Below are positions 36,811 to 48,647 of a stretch of DNA of 64,000 nt, in pieces (positions within the stretch are counted from its first letter, which is position 1; each line of letters starts with the position of its first letter). The stretch is from positions 142,870,247 through 142,934,246 of the forward strand of contig NC_081412.1 in NCBI RefSeq assembly GCF_030272615.1. The letters run 5' to 3'. The notes beneath the pieces are model-generated. The model saw only the letters and a program-made list of their open reading frames with translations, ran no database searches and was not told where the DNA came from. This stretch comes from Cryptomeria japonica (lineage: Eukaryota; Streptophyta; Pinopsida; Cupressales; Cupressaceae). A program made the translations under genes and the position numbers.

Positions 36811-37895
36811 TGTTCTCGTATACACATAAAAATTGGCTATGAGCAATTAAATAAATATTTTATATTTATTTAATAATTATTCTTCTATTAAATAGTTAAT
36901 TTGAAAAGATTAATTTATTTAATTCATTTCCATGTCTTCCTATTAATTAATTTAATTGAAATAATTTATTAATTAATTCATCTATCCTATTCTTCTAATT
37001 AATTAAATATCTAATACTTAATTATCTCCTCCTATAGTCTCAAATATTAAATGATTTCTAAATTATTTAAATCTATTATCCAGCTCACCTTCCATCTCCA
37101 CTTCATCTTCCCTTTGCCAACTCATCAAACATGTGGCTAAGGAAATTAATATTTCTTAAATATTAATTCATCATTTATCTTCAACTTCCAAATTTAATGA
37201 AAATTATGTATGTACACATATTTCGTAACCATTTCCTATATTCTCTTCAACACCCTCTACATTTTAGGAAGGACTTGAGTCCACTTGTCCTATCATGCCT
37301 AAATTTCCTCCAACCATTCCTAGATTCTCTCAGTCAGCAACCTAGTCAAGGTGAGATGAGTGACACTTGTCTTCTCCTTCCCCCTTTCTCTCAACCTTCA
37401 CCTTTGCTCACATCCATTCAAATCTACAGATCTGATCATGACCATTGATCTGAGCCACATCCTCTTCAAAGTCTATAAAATCAAGAGATTTAGTTGAGAG
37501 AGAGTTAATCTTCAAATTAATCATATGCATTAGTGAGTCTTTCAAGAAAATAGCAAATAGCAAATATCATATAGCATTATAGCATAATCATTTAGCATAA
37601 TCATGTAGTATTGCATATCATAGTATCAGTTAAATACAAGTTATCAGTCCATTCTTCATATGCCATCTTTGAAGCCATCAGTGCATTATCTGAGAGTACA
37701 CCATCTGCAACCTAGAACAGTGGAGTTAGGACACAATGAGACATAAGCCATGAAGGTAATATTAGTATTTTATTTTATATGTACTTCATGAAGTTTCATT
37801 GTTTGAGTTTGGATTTCCTGTAGCATTTCCATTTGTATTTTGTGAAACTAACTTGTTGTAGGTAGCATTCTAAGGATGAAATTCAAGTCAACACA
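36811..37895 (+). repeat. 5' LTR of Ty3 element A
   Basis: Ends CAACACA followed by TTTTGGCGCCCACC, a common Ty3 primer-binding arrangement. The start is set at TGTTCTCGTATACAC because the next bases (AATTAAATAAATATTTTAT) align with the start of the B LTR. A TATAAAA is at about 37473. The left boundary could be off by a few bases, since no target duplication can be checked. Confidence 0.65.
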
Positions 37896-37898
37896 TTT

Positions 37899-37916
37899 TG
37901 GCGCCCACCGTGGGGC
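37899..37916 (+). other. Primer-binding site of element A
   Basis: TGGCGCCCACCGTGGGGC, a frequent primer-binding sequence of plant Ty3 elements, three bases after the LTR end. Confidence 0.8.
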
Positions 37917-37964
37917 ACATGGATCTCGCATATACCTTTAAAAATCTCACAAAAAGTTAAATTA

Positions 37965-38280
37965 ATGCATTTGTAATGCAGATTCACGCATGTGTGAATT
38001 TTGACAACACTTTTGTTCCGCAGGTTAGCGTATTTGCCTTCTAGGTTAGCGCATTTGCACTATAGGTTAGCACATAAACATTTTAGGTTAGCACTTTTGT
38101 TTTACAGTTTGCGCATTTGCATTACGGGTTTGTGCATTTGTGTCCTAGGTTAGCACATTTGTCAAAGAAATCATGCTTTTGTATCCACAGAGCAACACTT
38201 TTGCAGTCTAGGCTAGCGCTTTTGACTTGCAAGTTAGTGCTTTTGAGAAAAAAGATAGCACGTGTTAGATTAGCGCTTCT
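37965..38280 (+). repeat. Degenerate GCGCATTTG repeat in the A leader
   Basis: About ten short units of the form TAGGTTAGCGCATTTGY, 25-30 bp apart, with frequent GCG-to-GCA decay. No coding frame. A similar motif set is at 43211-43500 in element B. Confidence 0.6.
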
Positions 38281-40132
38281 GTTTACAAATTGACAAAAAA
38301 AATTTACAAGTCTGAATGTCCAAGAAATCAGATTTTACAGATTACTAACATGCATGTGTAGGATGGTATTTAAGGCAAATTTTATGCATTTCATCTTCTA
38401 GTTAATGAAAAGTCTTGTTTTGGGAGGTAACATATCATATCTTGTTCATCTAGTTTAACTAAGAGGATGAATTGATAGCATGCAACTTGCATTTTTAGTA
38501 TTTTCTCTAAAATAGTTGCACATAGACTTTTAAGAGGGCAAAAATAAACACCATGCTTGTTGGAGCAACATCTCCAAATAGGACTTAGCCAACAATTGCT
38601 TTGAAAAGGTTAAAAAGAACACTTGCATCCCATATCTCGAAAGTGGTAGGTATATGCTCTCCCCTTAATTGGGTGACCAAAAAGCCAAACCCACTCTTTT
38701 ATGATTTCTTTACTTTCCAGCAATTAAATCCTTTAGAGGGTCTGCCTTCTCGAGTTGCTTTGAGGGGGCTAGTGAGAGGGGAACAACCTAAAGTGGAAAC
38801 AGGCTAATACCGAGTCCTTCCAATCCACTATAAATAAATCATGTTTGTGACGAAAGTCCCAAACAACATGTGCTGATAAGTTCATACCGACACTATGTTT
38901 CCCCATAAACCCTATGGAGCATAGCCTCTATAGGCTGGGAATCTTTTGTATTTACAGAGCTGAAAGTGTCACATGTATGGCCACATGACCGGAAGCCTTT
39001 ACTAAAACCACTTATACTAGTTGCCAAAATCCTTCTAGTTGTTGGTGTAGGAGGTCACACCTTTGAAGCGGCTCACATACATACGGTTCCTAGTAGAGAT
39101 ATAAAGTTTTCCATGGGGATTTTTCATGGAAACTGGTGCTTGTCTGCCCCGAAGAAGTGAGTGCCGAGGGTGGAGCCAGTGGGGTCAAGAATCTAAATAT
39201 CTGCTTTGAATAGCATAGCCTTAGGGGAAACCCCATATGAGATTCAACAACTATTGTCTCAGCCTACCATAGGGATTGTACTTGCTTGTGCATTTTTTTT
39301 ATTAAACATTGTGTCTTCTATGTCTGTAACATGTTCGAAATGGTCAAAAATTGAAGAAAATTATCATCTACAAGAGAGCAAAAATCCAAAAAATTACTAA
39401 AAAAGTGTGATCAAAAGGGTAATACAAAAATCATTCCAACACTTGAAACACCAGATCAAAAATCAAACTATCAAAACATCAATATCAAACTAATTCTTGA
39501 AGAAGATTTGTCTCTAAACCATCACGTATTTTCAAACTAGCTCAAATAACTAGGTCACTAATCCAATAGGTTATACCCAAAAGGTTCTATAAACATCAAC
39601 ATTCAACAAGCTATTGATTCAAACATCTTAAGTGCAAAAATCAACATCCTTGTCAAGTTTCTCATCAGGATAATCAAATCCTCTATCACAAAGCTTGATC
39701 AATCTATACTAGGTTCCTAATCTTGGATATATCTTTCCTATTTTGAACCTAGGTTATATCAAAACCAGAATCACACCAACATTGGAATCAAACAAACTTG
39801 TGACTTGCCAAATGCTTATATGACTTTTAAGTATCACCTTAAGAAAAGAAAACCCAATTATAAAGCTACTCAAAAAAGGATAAGATTTTTGTATATAAAT
39901 TGCAAGATCTTATTGAAAAATAGGACATTCCTACACTATTTTCGTCACTACCTACGTGGCTGCGGTACAAAATTTGATGGTGAAATTTTGAAAAGACGTG
40001 CTTTTCAACAAAGAGACGCTTTATCCCAATGAACAAACAATAGTGGTAAAATAAACAAGGCATATCTTCCTAAACCAATAATCACCTATTGACTTTGTCC
40101 TTTGGAACTTTCAACAACTTTGAAATAATCAC
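38281..40132 (+). other. Leader of element A before gag
   Basis: No ORF longer than 75 codons. A stretch at 38600-38804 (68 codons, from MKRLKRTLASHISK) looks mildly coding but is followed by many stops and I do not recognise it. Confidence 0.35.
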
Positions 40133-41915
40133 ATGCCAGTTTGGACTAGAGCCCAACACGAAGAACTTAGAAAACAACAAAAAATGGAGGAAGAAGATAC
40201 TCCTGTATTCCACACTTTTGGATTTACCACTGTTGACGAAGAAGCAGTCAATAGCACCATTAGAGACCTTGAGCAAGATTTCAAATTTGATAGGCTAATG
40301 GAAAAATTGTTGGCAAAACAAAAAGAAAAATATCTCTTGATGTTGGCAAAATCTGGAGCTAAACTACAACAAGACTTTAACATAGAAAGCTTGAAACAAG
40401 ATGTGGAGAAAAGTAATACCCAAAACAAAAATGATCCAAATAATGAGGACGTGAACAAAGAAAGTCATGAAGAAACAAGGAAAGAAAGGGATGACACAAG
40501 AAAAGAGCATAGTGATAAGAGAACTCACAAAGAAACAAGGAGAAACTATATGGATAATCCATTGTCAAACCTTACTCAACAAATACAAACTCTACAACAA
40601 CATATGCAAGACATGCAAAATGGGACAAGCTCCAAGAAGTATTCACTAGAAGATATATGCCCATATCCGTTCAATAAAAATCCGAATATGATACCATTTC
40701 TGCAACATTGCGAGATTCCAAAATATGACAAATACGATGGAAAATCTGATCCTCAAGATCACATTAGGGAGTTTTGTACTATGAGTATGGAATTTGCTCA
40801 TGATGAAACTTACCTTATGCTTCTTTTTCCTAGGAGTTTAAATGGACAATCAATGGAGTGGTTTTCAAGATTACCATCCGCAATCAAATCCTTTGAAGAA
40901 CTTGTGAATAGGTTTATTTCACAATACTCCTACAATATAAGGAATGAAATAACAATGCTGGATCTTTGCAATGTTAAACAAAAGAATGGTGAATCCTTTA
41001 TGATTTTCTTACAATGATGGAAATGCATGTTTAATAGGTATCCCTGAGATGTACTTGATCAAGAAAAAATGGACATATTCATTGATAATCTTATTAGTGA
41101 AATGAGTTATCGACTAAGGATGCAATGTCCTCACTCTTTTGCCAAAATGATCGAGAATGGTTTGAAAATAGAGAACACAATGATAAAAAAAGTAGAGCTA
41201 AAACTTTACAATAATTCATACAACAACTACAATGACAAACCCAAGTTCTAGTCAAAGAATAAGAATATCAGCAATGAAGGGAATGACGATTATAGTACTA
41301 CAAAACAACAAAAACCAATTTTTAATCTATCAAGCCAAATATCAAGCAATAACAATCTAGAAAATAATAAAGCCAAGTCCTTTTTCTCCAATCCTTGGAG
41401 GAAATTCACAAACATTGGAGAATCTTTGGAATCATCTCTAAAACCTTTGCTTGCTAACAAATTGATTGTTTTATAAGAAGCAAGAAGTTATGATCCACCA
41501 GTCAAGCCCAATTAGTGGAATGGCAATCATTTTTGCAATTATCATCAGAATAAGGACACCTAACAAATGATTGTTAGAGATTGAAACACCTTATCCAAGA
41601 TCTAATCGATAATGAAACCATCATAGTGGATAGCCATAAGACAAACGAATCACACTTGGCCTTCAAAACTCCACTTCCGAATTATGACAAAGGTGAATCA
41701 TCCCAATTAAAAGATGACAAAGGAAAAGCCAAAGTAAATTACACTTATACATATGATGATGTAGTATATGTGATCATTGTTAACAAAAATCCATCTTTAG
41801 AAACAATCAATGTTATCATGAAAAGCAAAGCAAAGGTTACCTTTCTAGGTATAGCAAAAGATTCAACATCCACATCACAACAATACAATTTAGTAGAGAA
41901 ATTACAAAGAATACC
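40133..41915 (+). pseudogene. Ty3 gag of element A, interrupted by element B
   Basis: The frame from MPVWTRAQHEE runs to a stop at 41015 and continues in pieces (41069-41251, 41581-41915). Domains: a charged, coiled N-terminus (residues 1-160), then Retrotrans_gag with DPQDHIREF, GQSMEWFSRLP and FEELVNRFISQY. After stops comes a degraded knuckle near 41535 (FCNYHQNK). The segment just before 41915 (YNLVEKLQR) is the usual spacer ahead of protease in this group. The reading frame ends in the LTR of B, so it is an insertion mutant. Confidence 0.8.
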
Positions 41916-42704
41916 TGTATATGGTGAAAATGGATAACAATAATAACAATATTGAAAGACTAAAATGAATTCAACCACAAAACCCTAACCTAACAATCAA
42001 CAAAGATCCACCATAACATATGAAGATTACCTAAGACAATGCAAATCACATGAAATCACAAAGATTATAGCATCACATGTCCAATAGGGTTTTGATCTCC
42101 ATTATTCCTATCTCCATTGATCTTGCTTGATATATTTGCTCTCAGATTTTTATGTGCACAAGAGCTCAACAAAGAACGAAATGTGGTTGCAAGTAGGATC
42201 ATAGTGTAGTCAATTGATCAAGTAGTTAGCTTATTAGGTCATTAGGTCATTAGGGTTTGATAATGAAGGAAGCATCTCCTTATATAGAAGACACTATATG
42301 AAATGGAGGGATAAGATTGAGAGGTGTAAAAGGAGGTCGGCTATGATTAGAGGGTAGGTAAAAGAAATAATAAAATAATGAAAGGGGTAGGTAGTGTATG
42401 AATTAAGAGATGAATGACATGTGTCATGGGTAGAAAAGGTTAATGAATTAATTAAATAAATAAAGATTTATTTAATTAATAGAAGAAGTGGGATAATTAA
42501 ATAAATAAGAATATTTATTTAATTTAGGAAAAGGATAATTTAAATAAATAAATGTATTTATTTAAATGAGAAATAAGGCTAGAAGAGGATAAATGAATTA
42601 ATTAAATAAATAAAGATTTATTTAATTAATAGAAGAATGAAGCTTAGATAATTAAATAAATAAAATATTTATTTAATTAGACATGATAATTTTAGGTGTC
42701 TACA
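41916..42704 (-). repeat. 3' LTR of Ty3 element B
   Basis: On the minus strand it starts TGTAGACACC directly after the polypurine tract AAAGAGGGGCAAAA (42705-42718) and ends CCATATACA. Its plus-strand left edge lies in the gag of A, preceded by ATACC (41911-41915), the expected target duplication. A TATA box, CTATATAAGG, lies on the minus strand near 42280. The U3 part holds about five AT-rich palindromes of the AATTAAATAAATA / TATTTATTTAATT type (42440-42680). Confidence 0.8.
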
Positions 42705-43210
42705 TTTTGCCCCTCTTTGAGACAATGTGGCTTGTCGCGTTGTTTCAAAGAAGATAAGATGAACTGATACAGAGTTGCCCCAAAATGGGAATGATATGCC
42801 CCCTCGAGAGATTGGATGAAAATGTCTGAAAATATTGCAGACAATCTCTCAATAAGAAAGACAAGATAGAATGGATTGACCGGATAAAGTGACAAAGTCA
42901 CGGGATAATGAAGACTGACTCGGGAAATGAATGCGAGGGCTAGGGTAGGCTATAAGATAGACCACGGGGGAAAATACATCCTCATTGTCATCTACACATT
43001 CACAAGAGCATGTTGCAGAGCGAAAATAGAGCAGGAGCAGTCAGCAGCGATGGCTTTCAGTCATAGATTCAACCACATTCATCAATTCCAGAGGCCAGCA
43101 GAGGCAGGAGAGCCGGTAAGTACCACCAAACCTCCTTGTACTTTGACGCATTTAATTTTTTCATTAATGCATGTCGAATAGGGTAATAAATGCACTTAGA
43201 CTAGGGTCCA

Positions 43211-43500
43211 AAAAGTGTCAAAAAACATTTAGGCACGTCTGCGTTGGTGCCAGGCGCGTCTGTGTTCGATAGGCGCATCTGTGTTTGTGCCAGGTGCGTC
43301 TATGTCTAGACCCGCATCTGTGTCAAATGCAGCCACGTCTGTGTTGTTCATGCGCGTTTGTGCCAAGAAGGCACGTCTATGTCAACTAGGTGCGTCTATG
43401 CAGAGCATAGGCACGTTTGTGTCAGGCAGGCGCATCTGTGTTGTTCAGGCGCATTTATGCAGTTTTTGAGCGCGTTTATGTCATGTAAGCACATTTGCAT
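43211..43500 (+). repeat. Degenerate GGCGCRTCTGTG repeat
   Basis: About 14 units of the form AGGCGCGTCTGTGTT with C/T and G/A decay, irregularly spaced, inside the putative intron. They resemble the units at 37965-38280. Confidence 0.7.
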
Positions 43501-43630
43501 TTGAAAAGTATGAATTTGCATCTTCTAGGTCAAATCAGCAGTTCTATGATGAACATATGTTGTCGAGTGGATAAGCTGCTGAGAGGATACACTCAAGCAG
43601 GTCCTCTAGGAAGACTAGGATAGATCAAGG

Positions 43631-43947
43631 CACTTTGTGATGAACAGTGAGTACCAAGATAGAGTACTTTGTGATGAACAGGGAGTACTAAAATATGAGC
43701 AGCACTTTGTGATGAACAGGGAGTGCAAATGTGAGTAACACTTTGTGATGAACAGTGAGTGTCACACACGTAGTACTTTGTGATGAATAGTGAGTACCAC
43801 TAGGATAAATAGCAACACTTTGTGATGAACAGGGAGTGTCACTAGGGTAGAAGCAACACTTTGTGATGAACAGTGAGTGTCACTAAGATAGATAACCATA
43901 TGCATTTAGATAGCAAGTAGCATTTTGTGATAAACAGTGAATGCCAC
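43631..43947 (+). repeat. Tandem repeat, core CACTTTGTGATGAACAG
   Basis: Eight copies start at about 43631, 43664, 43703, 43739, 43774, 43816, 43857 and 43921. A conserved core (YACTTTGTGATGAACAG followed by KGAGTRY) is separated by variable spacers. Spacing is 33-64 bp. It sits inside the putative intron. Confidence 0.9.
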
Positions 43948-45886
43948 TATAACTGACATGATTGAGTTGTTTGATTGCAAGAGTATTTGCCGATGCTAGA
44001 GTCACGAGAGAGATTCCCATCGACTCAGAGGTTGCGACCTAAGTTGACGGTCGAGGATAGAGCCGCTATCGATGAGATGGGTCTGAGACATGTACTGTAT
44101 GTGCCTGAGTTTCGGGCAAACATGGGTTTGCTAACTGCGCTGGCTGAGAGATGGCACTCTGAGACGTGCACGTTTCACTTGCCGATGGTTGAGATGACAG
44201 TCACCCTGGAGGATGTATACAGGATTATGCGGGTGTCGATCAATGGGGAGCTGATCCCATACGATCGAGATGGAGACAGGGAGGCATTGAGACGGGTATT
44301 TCAGGACCCTAGATTGGAGATGAGAGTAGGACACGTGGCATGGGACACCATGACAACCACAGGGTTAGCATTGTCGGCAGTGATCAGAGGAGCTATCAGT
44401 GGGTTCCTATGTCCGGATAGGGCAACACGGGGATTGGCTATGGGCTGGGGGGAGCACTGGAGATGCTGATGACATAGCATACTAGATATGCCTGGGGACC
44501 GTGTGTGCTGGCACACTTGTACTACGAGCTGCATCAGTTTGTTTATCATGGATCAGTGGGATTGGGCTGTGGAGTGACACTGCTGTAGGTATGGGCTTAC
44601 GAGCATCTGCTGGTTACCCAACCGATACACTTCAAGGGCAGAGGTCATGGATGCAGCTTTGTGCATTTATATGATATGATCACATCGCAGCCATGGATTG
44701 GCAGGCTAGAGTATTGGCGGCTAGTGATTGATGACATTGATGAGGTCATATGGCGACCATATCTAGGTTGTGAGCAGTGGGAGGATGATGCAGTTGAGCT
44801 TTCCTACACCTTCCAGAGCAGGTACCTGATTGGGCAGACGCCCTATGTGCTAGAGAGGTAGCTGGTAGATAGGATTGGCCGACAGTTTGGCCGGATTCAG
44901 AGGATGCCCCGGGGATCAAGCATGTATGCCCGCACAGTCAAAGATCAGGCATAGTTTGGGCTGCTACTGTCATATGATCAGGTAGTGACTCAGCTGGTGG
45001 AGATGATACCTCTTCCTTGGGACATGTGGCCTGAGATCGAGGATGTCAGGATGGATGCTGAGTATACAGCATATTAGGCAGAGCATCCATTCCCACGGTT
45101 GACAGATCCTGGAGAGGCACTAGAGGGAGATGGTGGGGGAGATGATGATGATGGTGGAGGTGATGGGGGAAGAGGCCGACGGAGGAGGAGAGGAGTAGTT
45201 GGGGAGAGGTGAGTTGCACCTCGAAGGGAGGGTGGAGAGGAGAGGCAGGCTCGGGTGGTGAGGGGTCATGGTGGATTACCTTTACAGGTGCCAGCAAGGT
45301 GTAGATACAGGGATAGGGATAGAGATAGGTACCAGTACAGGCACAGGGGTAGGCACACATAGAGGAGGAGCCACAGGCAGGGGCAGAGGCAGAGGGGGTT
45401 GACCCAGTGGAGGCTGAGCTACTGGATCTAAGGGAGATCTGCTAGGGCCAGGCAAATGAGATTTAGGATCTAGAGAGGGAGAGGGATCGGCTCAGGACCA
45501 GGCTCAGGGATACTAAGCGAGAGCGGGATCAGGCTATCCAGCGCTACACAGAGGCTGAGATAGCACTGAGGGTAGGGAGACAGGCAGTTGAGGATACAGG
45601 GGCAGGATACACTTTTGTCCTTCAGGCAGGAGAGGAGATAGCCTACTGGAGAGACCTCTACTACGGTGCAGTGCCAGCAGATCAGCGGGCGAGGAGCTTC
45701 CATAGACCATCGCGTACAGCGACAGCTACGGGAGGGAGCTGGAGGAGACAGGCATTGAGTGGTGGGGTTATGGGTCCTCCACCACCACTAGATAGAGGAG
45801 ATAGGAGGGATGATCCTGGGGTGGGTCCTTCAGGGGCTCAGATTCCACCGAGGCCAGGCAGCTTCGAGGGAGGGAGTTCATCATAG

Positions 45887-46161
45887 CCTTAGAGGTCTCC
45901 CTATGTATCAGTTTTGTACCATTTTTGTATTATAGACACCTGCGGGTGATTGTAGCCATATGATTTTGACATCATTGTATTATGACACTTTATGATTATA
46001 TATGAGATGATTCATCTTTGCGACAACTATATGCATGTGTACCTATGTGATGAGATGTTCTTATGTGATGCTTATGATATGGATGCAAATATGTATATGA
46101 TGCAATGCAATATATTTTTCTTTTATGTTTTAAAATGTTATGTCAATGCAAATGTAAATGT
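45887..46161. other. Remainder of element B before the C insertion
   Basis: AT-rich sequence after the PMD stop, without genes. The minus-strand pol of B should be on the far side of element C. Confidence 0.4.
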
Positions 46162-47465
46162 TGTAGCATCCTAAAATTGTGACACTTGCAATTTCGACCG
46201 CATTTGCGTCTTCACGATGGCGACGCAACACTGAACCTAAATGGAGACCCCGAAACTTGTTCATGACATCAAAAACTGCATTTTTCCAGCACCCTGGCCT
46301 GATCCTCCTTGCACCCTGCTGTCCCGGGAGGTGGGACCAGAGCACCCAGTGCCCTGGTCCTTCAGGACTAGGGCGCCCAGCGCCCTGGTCCCCCAGGACC
46401 ATGGCGCCCAGCACCCTGGTCCCCCAGGACCATGGCGCCCAGCGCCCTGGTCCCTAGCCCTATTTTGGGCCCGGTCTCCTATGGGACTTCGGGCCTTTTT
46501 GTTTGCAATTTGGAAAATAACATTTCCTGGTCAGCCTAAGGTCAGGAAAATCAGTCTTTTAACCCTAATTGGCAAGTATAAAAACTACATTTCCTCTCCC
46601 ATTTGAGAAGGAAGGACATATGTGTACAAGACGTGGAAACGATATTCAAGCATTCAAGCATTCAAGCATTCAAACATTCCTTCAAGCAATTGATCATTCT
46701 AAGTCTCCATTCAAGGCTAAGTGTTGCATTCAAGACAATGATTCAACCATTGAAGAGGAGATCACATGCTACAACATACAACATATAACAAACAACAACA
46801 TCTATACCTTCGCATATAAGGATACAAACATCCTTACAACAAGGTACTAGTACTTGTTTTACATTACAGTCATTTACATTTACAGCATTTCTCATTTCTT
46901 GGTTAATTCCAAAACTGGGGTTTGACCTAAGGGTAAACCCCTAATCCCTAACCCCCCAATCGTCTTTGATTTTTTGTGTGTAGGTTGCAGGTACGCGGCT
47001 GAAATTGAAGATCTGGAATCCTTGTGCAGAGACGAACAGATCCCCCTTCATTTCGTGGATTTTTCGGAGGACCGTGTGCACGCCGGGGGCCATCGTCCTG
47101 TCAACTTTTGCTCAAATTTGTAGGACAGCACTGTCTCGACATTTTACTGCTAATTCCAGGTCCGCAGCTTCATCCTATATCCCTATCTCAGTTTATAAGT
47201 GAATCTTTCTCACTTTCTATGTATTCCTAGCTTAATCATTCTATCTACATTCTTTACAAAAGAGGGTAGCCTTGTTGTCTTAACCCTTGAAACTCATATA
47301 GAATCCAATCTTGCATTGCGTGGGATTGGATCTTGTGGGTTTCAACCCCTCTTTCGAATGTAAAGTCTCTCCTAAGTGAAAACCATCAACCCTAGTGACT
47401 CTCCCTTCTCTCTCCTCGGAGTTGGGGAGGGGAGGACGACTAGGGTTTGATTTTTCCGCTTTACA
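46162..47465 (+). repeat. 5' LTR of Ty3 element C
   Basis: 1304 bp, TGTAGCATCC...CGCTTTACA, followed by TTT and the primer-binding site. TATAAAA at about 46577. A GC-rich tandem repeat lies in U3 (46318-46458), and a GGACCGTG...CATCGTCC inverted pair is at 47068-47098. AATGT at 46157-46161 is the expected left target duplication. Confidence 0.85.
46318..46458 (+). repeat. GC-rich tandem repeat in the C LTR
   Basis: Three to four units of about 36 bp built from GCGCCCAGCGCCCTGGTCC and CCCAGGACCATG. GGCGCC-type palindromes and GGACC/GGTCC pairs allow hairpins. Related units occur in the D LTRs and the D PMD intron. Confidence 0.8.
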
Positions 47466-47468
47466 TTT

Positions 47469-47486
47469 TGGTGAACCCGACGTGAA
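47469..47486 (+). other. Primer-binding site of element C
   Basis: TGGTGAACCCGACGTGAA, identical to that of element D at 51608-51625. I could not assign the tRNA. Confidence 0.65.
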
Positions 47487-48647
47487 CATCCTTTCTGATT
47501 ATTCATAGTTAGATCTGAAAATTGGATTCCTTGATTACATTTCCATGTTTGATCTTTTGCAAAATTTTAGAGGTTAATTGCATAAAAACCCTAAATTTTC
47601 TTTTTAAGTAATTAAACTTGTGAAATGTTTAATTGTTAATGCTTGTTTCAGATCTGCCCTTCTATTACAAATTGTCAATTCATATTTGTGCTTTAATTCT
47701 GAAAATAAAGTGGTTAAGTGTCAAAACCCTAATTTTTGAAACCTTCTTGATTCAACCTTTGTCCGACAATTTCACTGATCAAAACATCTCCAAATCAGCT
47801 GTAACTTTGGATTCCACAATAAAATCACAATATCTTTCATCCCTGAAAATTTGGAAAAAAGTGGCGAGGACCGTGTGCACCCTGAGCGCCATCGTCCCCG
47901 ACATTTTTTCCGAAATTTCGGGAGCTAGATTTTACTGTATTTTTCTGCTAACATCCAGAATTTTGGCTGATTTCATCAATTCTAACACCTTCAAAATTAC
48001 AGTCAAAGTTGGTCTAGCGATTGCTTGGATTGAGCCTTCTAATCATTCAAAAATTGTTGAAATTGAAATTTGTGTCAAAATTGTGTTTCTTACAGTCCTA
48101 AATCTGAAAAGTGTGTTATCATTCATTCAAAATTTCAGTGATTTATTCAAATTTTTGTAATTTGTGACTTTTGAAATTAAGTGCTTAATTACAACAACTT
48201 TGATTTCCGCTTTCAAAATTGAATTTTGCGTGAAATTGAGTCAATTGTTAATTTTCAAAACTTGCATTGCTTTTGGTATTCCCTCTAAAATCATAAAATT
48301 CAAAATTTCAGTTTCCCTCTCTTTTTCAAAATTCAAATTTTGCATTTTTCGACAATCTTGGTAGGGTTCAATTTTGAGATTGCAACTTTAATTTGGCCTA
48401 TCTACAGATCGTAAAATTACTCAATTTTTTCAGGTTAGCTGTAAAATCATCATAACTTTCATCCTTGCAAATTTCAAAAAAAGTTGCGAGGACCGTGTGC
48501 ACCCCGAGCGCCACGGTCCCGGACATTTTTTCCGAAATTTCGGGAGATTGTCCTGATTGTATTTAACAGCTTAAATCTAGAAGATTGGCTGGTTTTATTG
48601 AAATTTGCTACCTCTAAAATTCAAAATCTTGTCTCTTTCTTTAGTGC
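47487..48647 (+). other. Leader of element C with hairpin repeats
   Basis: No gene. Two copies of a GGACCGTG-(loop)-CRYSGTCC inverted-repeat module, each followed by GACATTTTTTCCGAAATTTC, lie at about 47868-47930 and 48489-48545. A 175-codon ORF (47633-48160) overlaps one copy and has no recognisable domain; I regard it as chance. Confidence 0.6.

Larger units (their letters stand above)
43116..43983 (+). other. Putative first intron of the B PMD gene
   Basis: Bounded by GTAAGT and a pyrimidine-rich ..TTGATTGCAAGAG. Both flanks are in phase 0 as in element D, but the exact acceptor is uncertain by a few bases. It contains two repeat arrays. Confidence 0.6.
43050..45886 (+). pseudogene. Plant mobile domain (PMD) gene carried antisense in element B
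   Basis: Exon 1 (43050-43115) encodes MAFSHRFNHIHQFQRPAEAG and ends at a consensus donor GTAAGT (43116). A long intron-like stretch leads to an acceptor near 43983 (TTGATTGCAAGAG), and exon 2 encodes the PMD core: LRHVLYVPEFRANMGLLTAL, then the HLPMVEMTVTLEDVYRI signature (44175-44226), then LGVTLL/WAYEHL and WRPYLGCEQW pieces. The frame shifts near 44450 in a G run and several stops follow. The C-terminus is acidic, then Arg/Gly/Pro-rich. PMD proteins (Arabidopsis MAIN and MAIL1) act in the nucleus, and PMD genes also occur inside transposons. It is homologous to the gene at 57914-60492. Confidence 0.75.

Noticed and set aside
38601-39400. Small ORFs in the A leader as a possible extra gene
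   Set aside because: Many stops in the continuing frame and no family resemblance; kept only as unassigned leader.
43631-43947. Regularly spaced repeat resembling a CRISPR array
   Set aside because: Plant retrotransposon context, variable spacing (33-64 bp), related spacers and decaying repeats; it is an ordinary tandem repeat.
47633-48160. 175-codon ORF in the C leader
   Set aside because: It overlaps a hairpin module found in other non-coding leaders and LTRs, has no domain, and lies before the true gag start.
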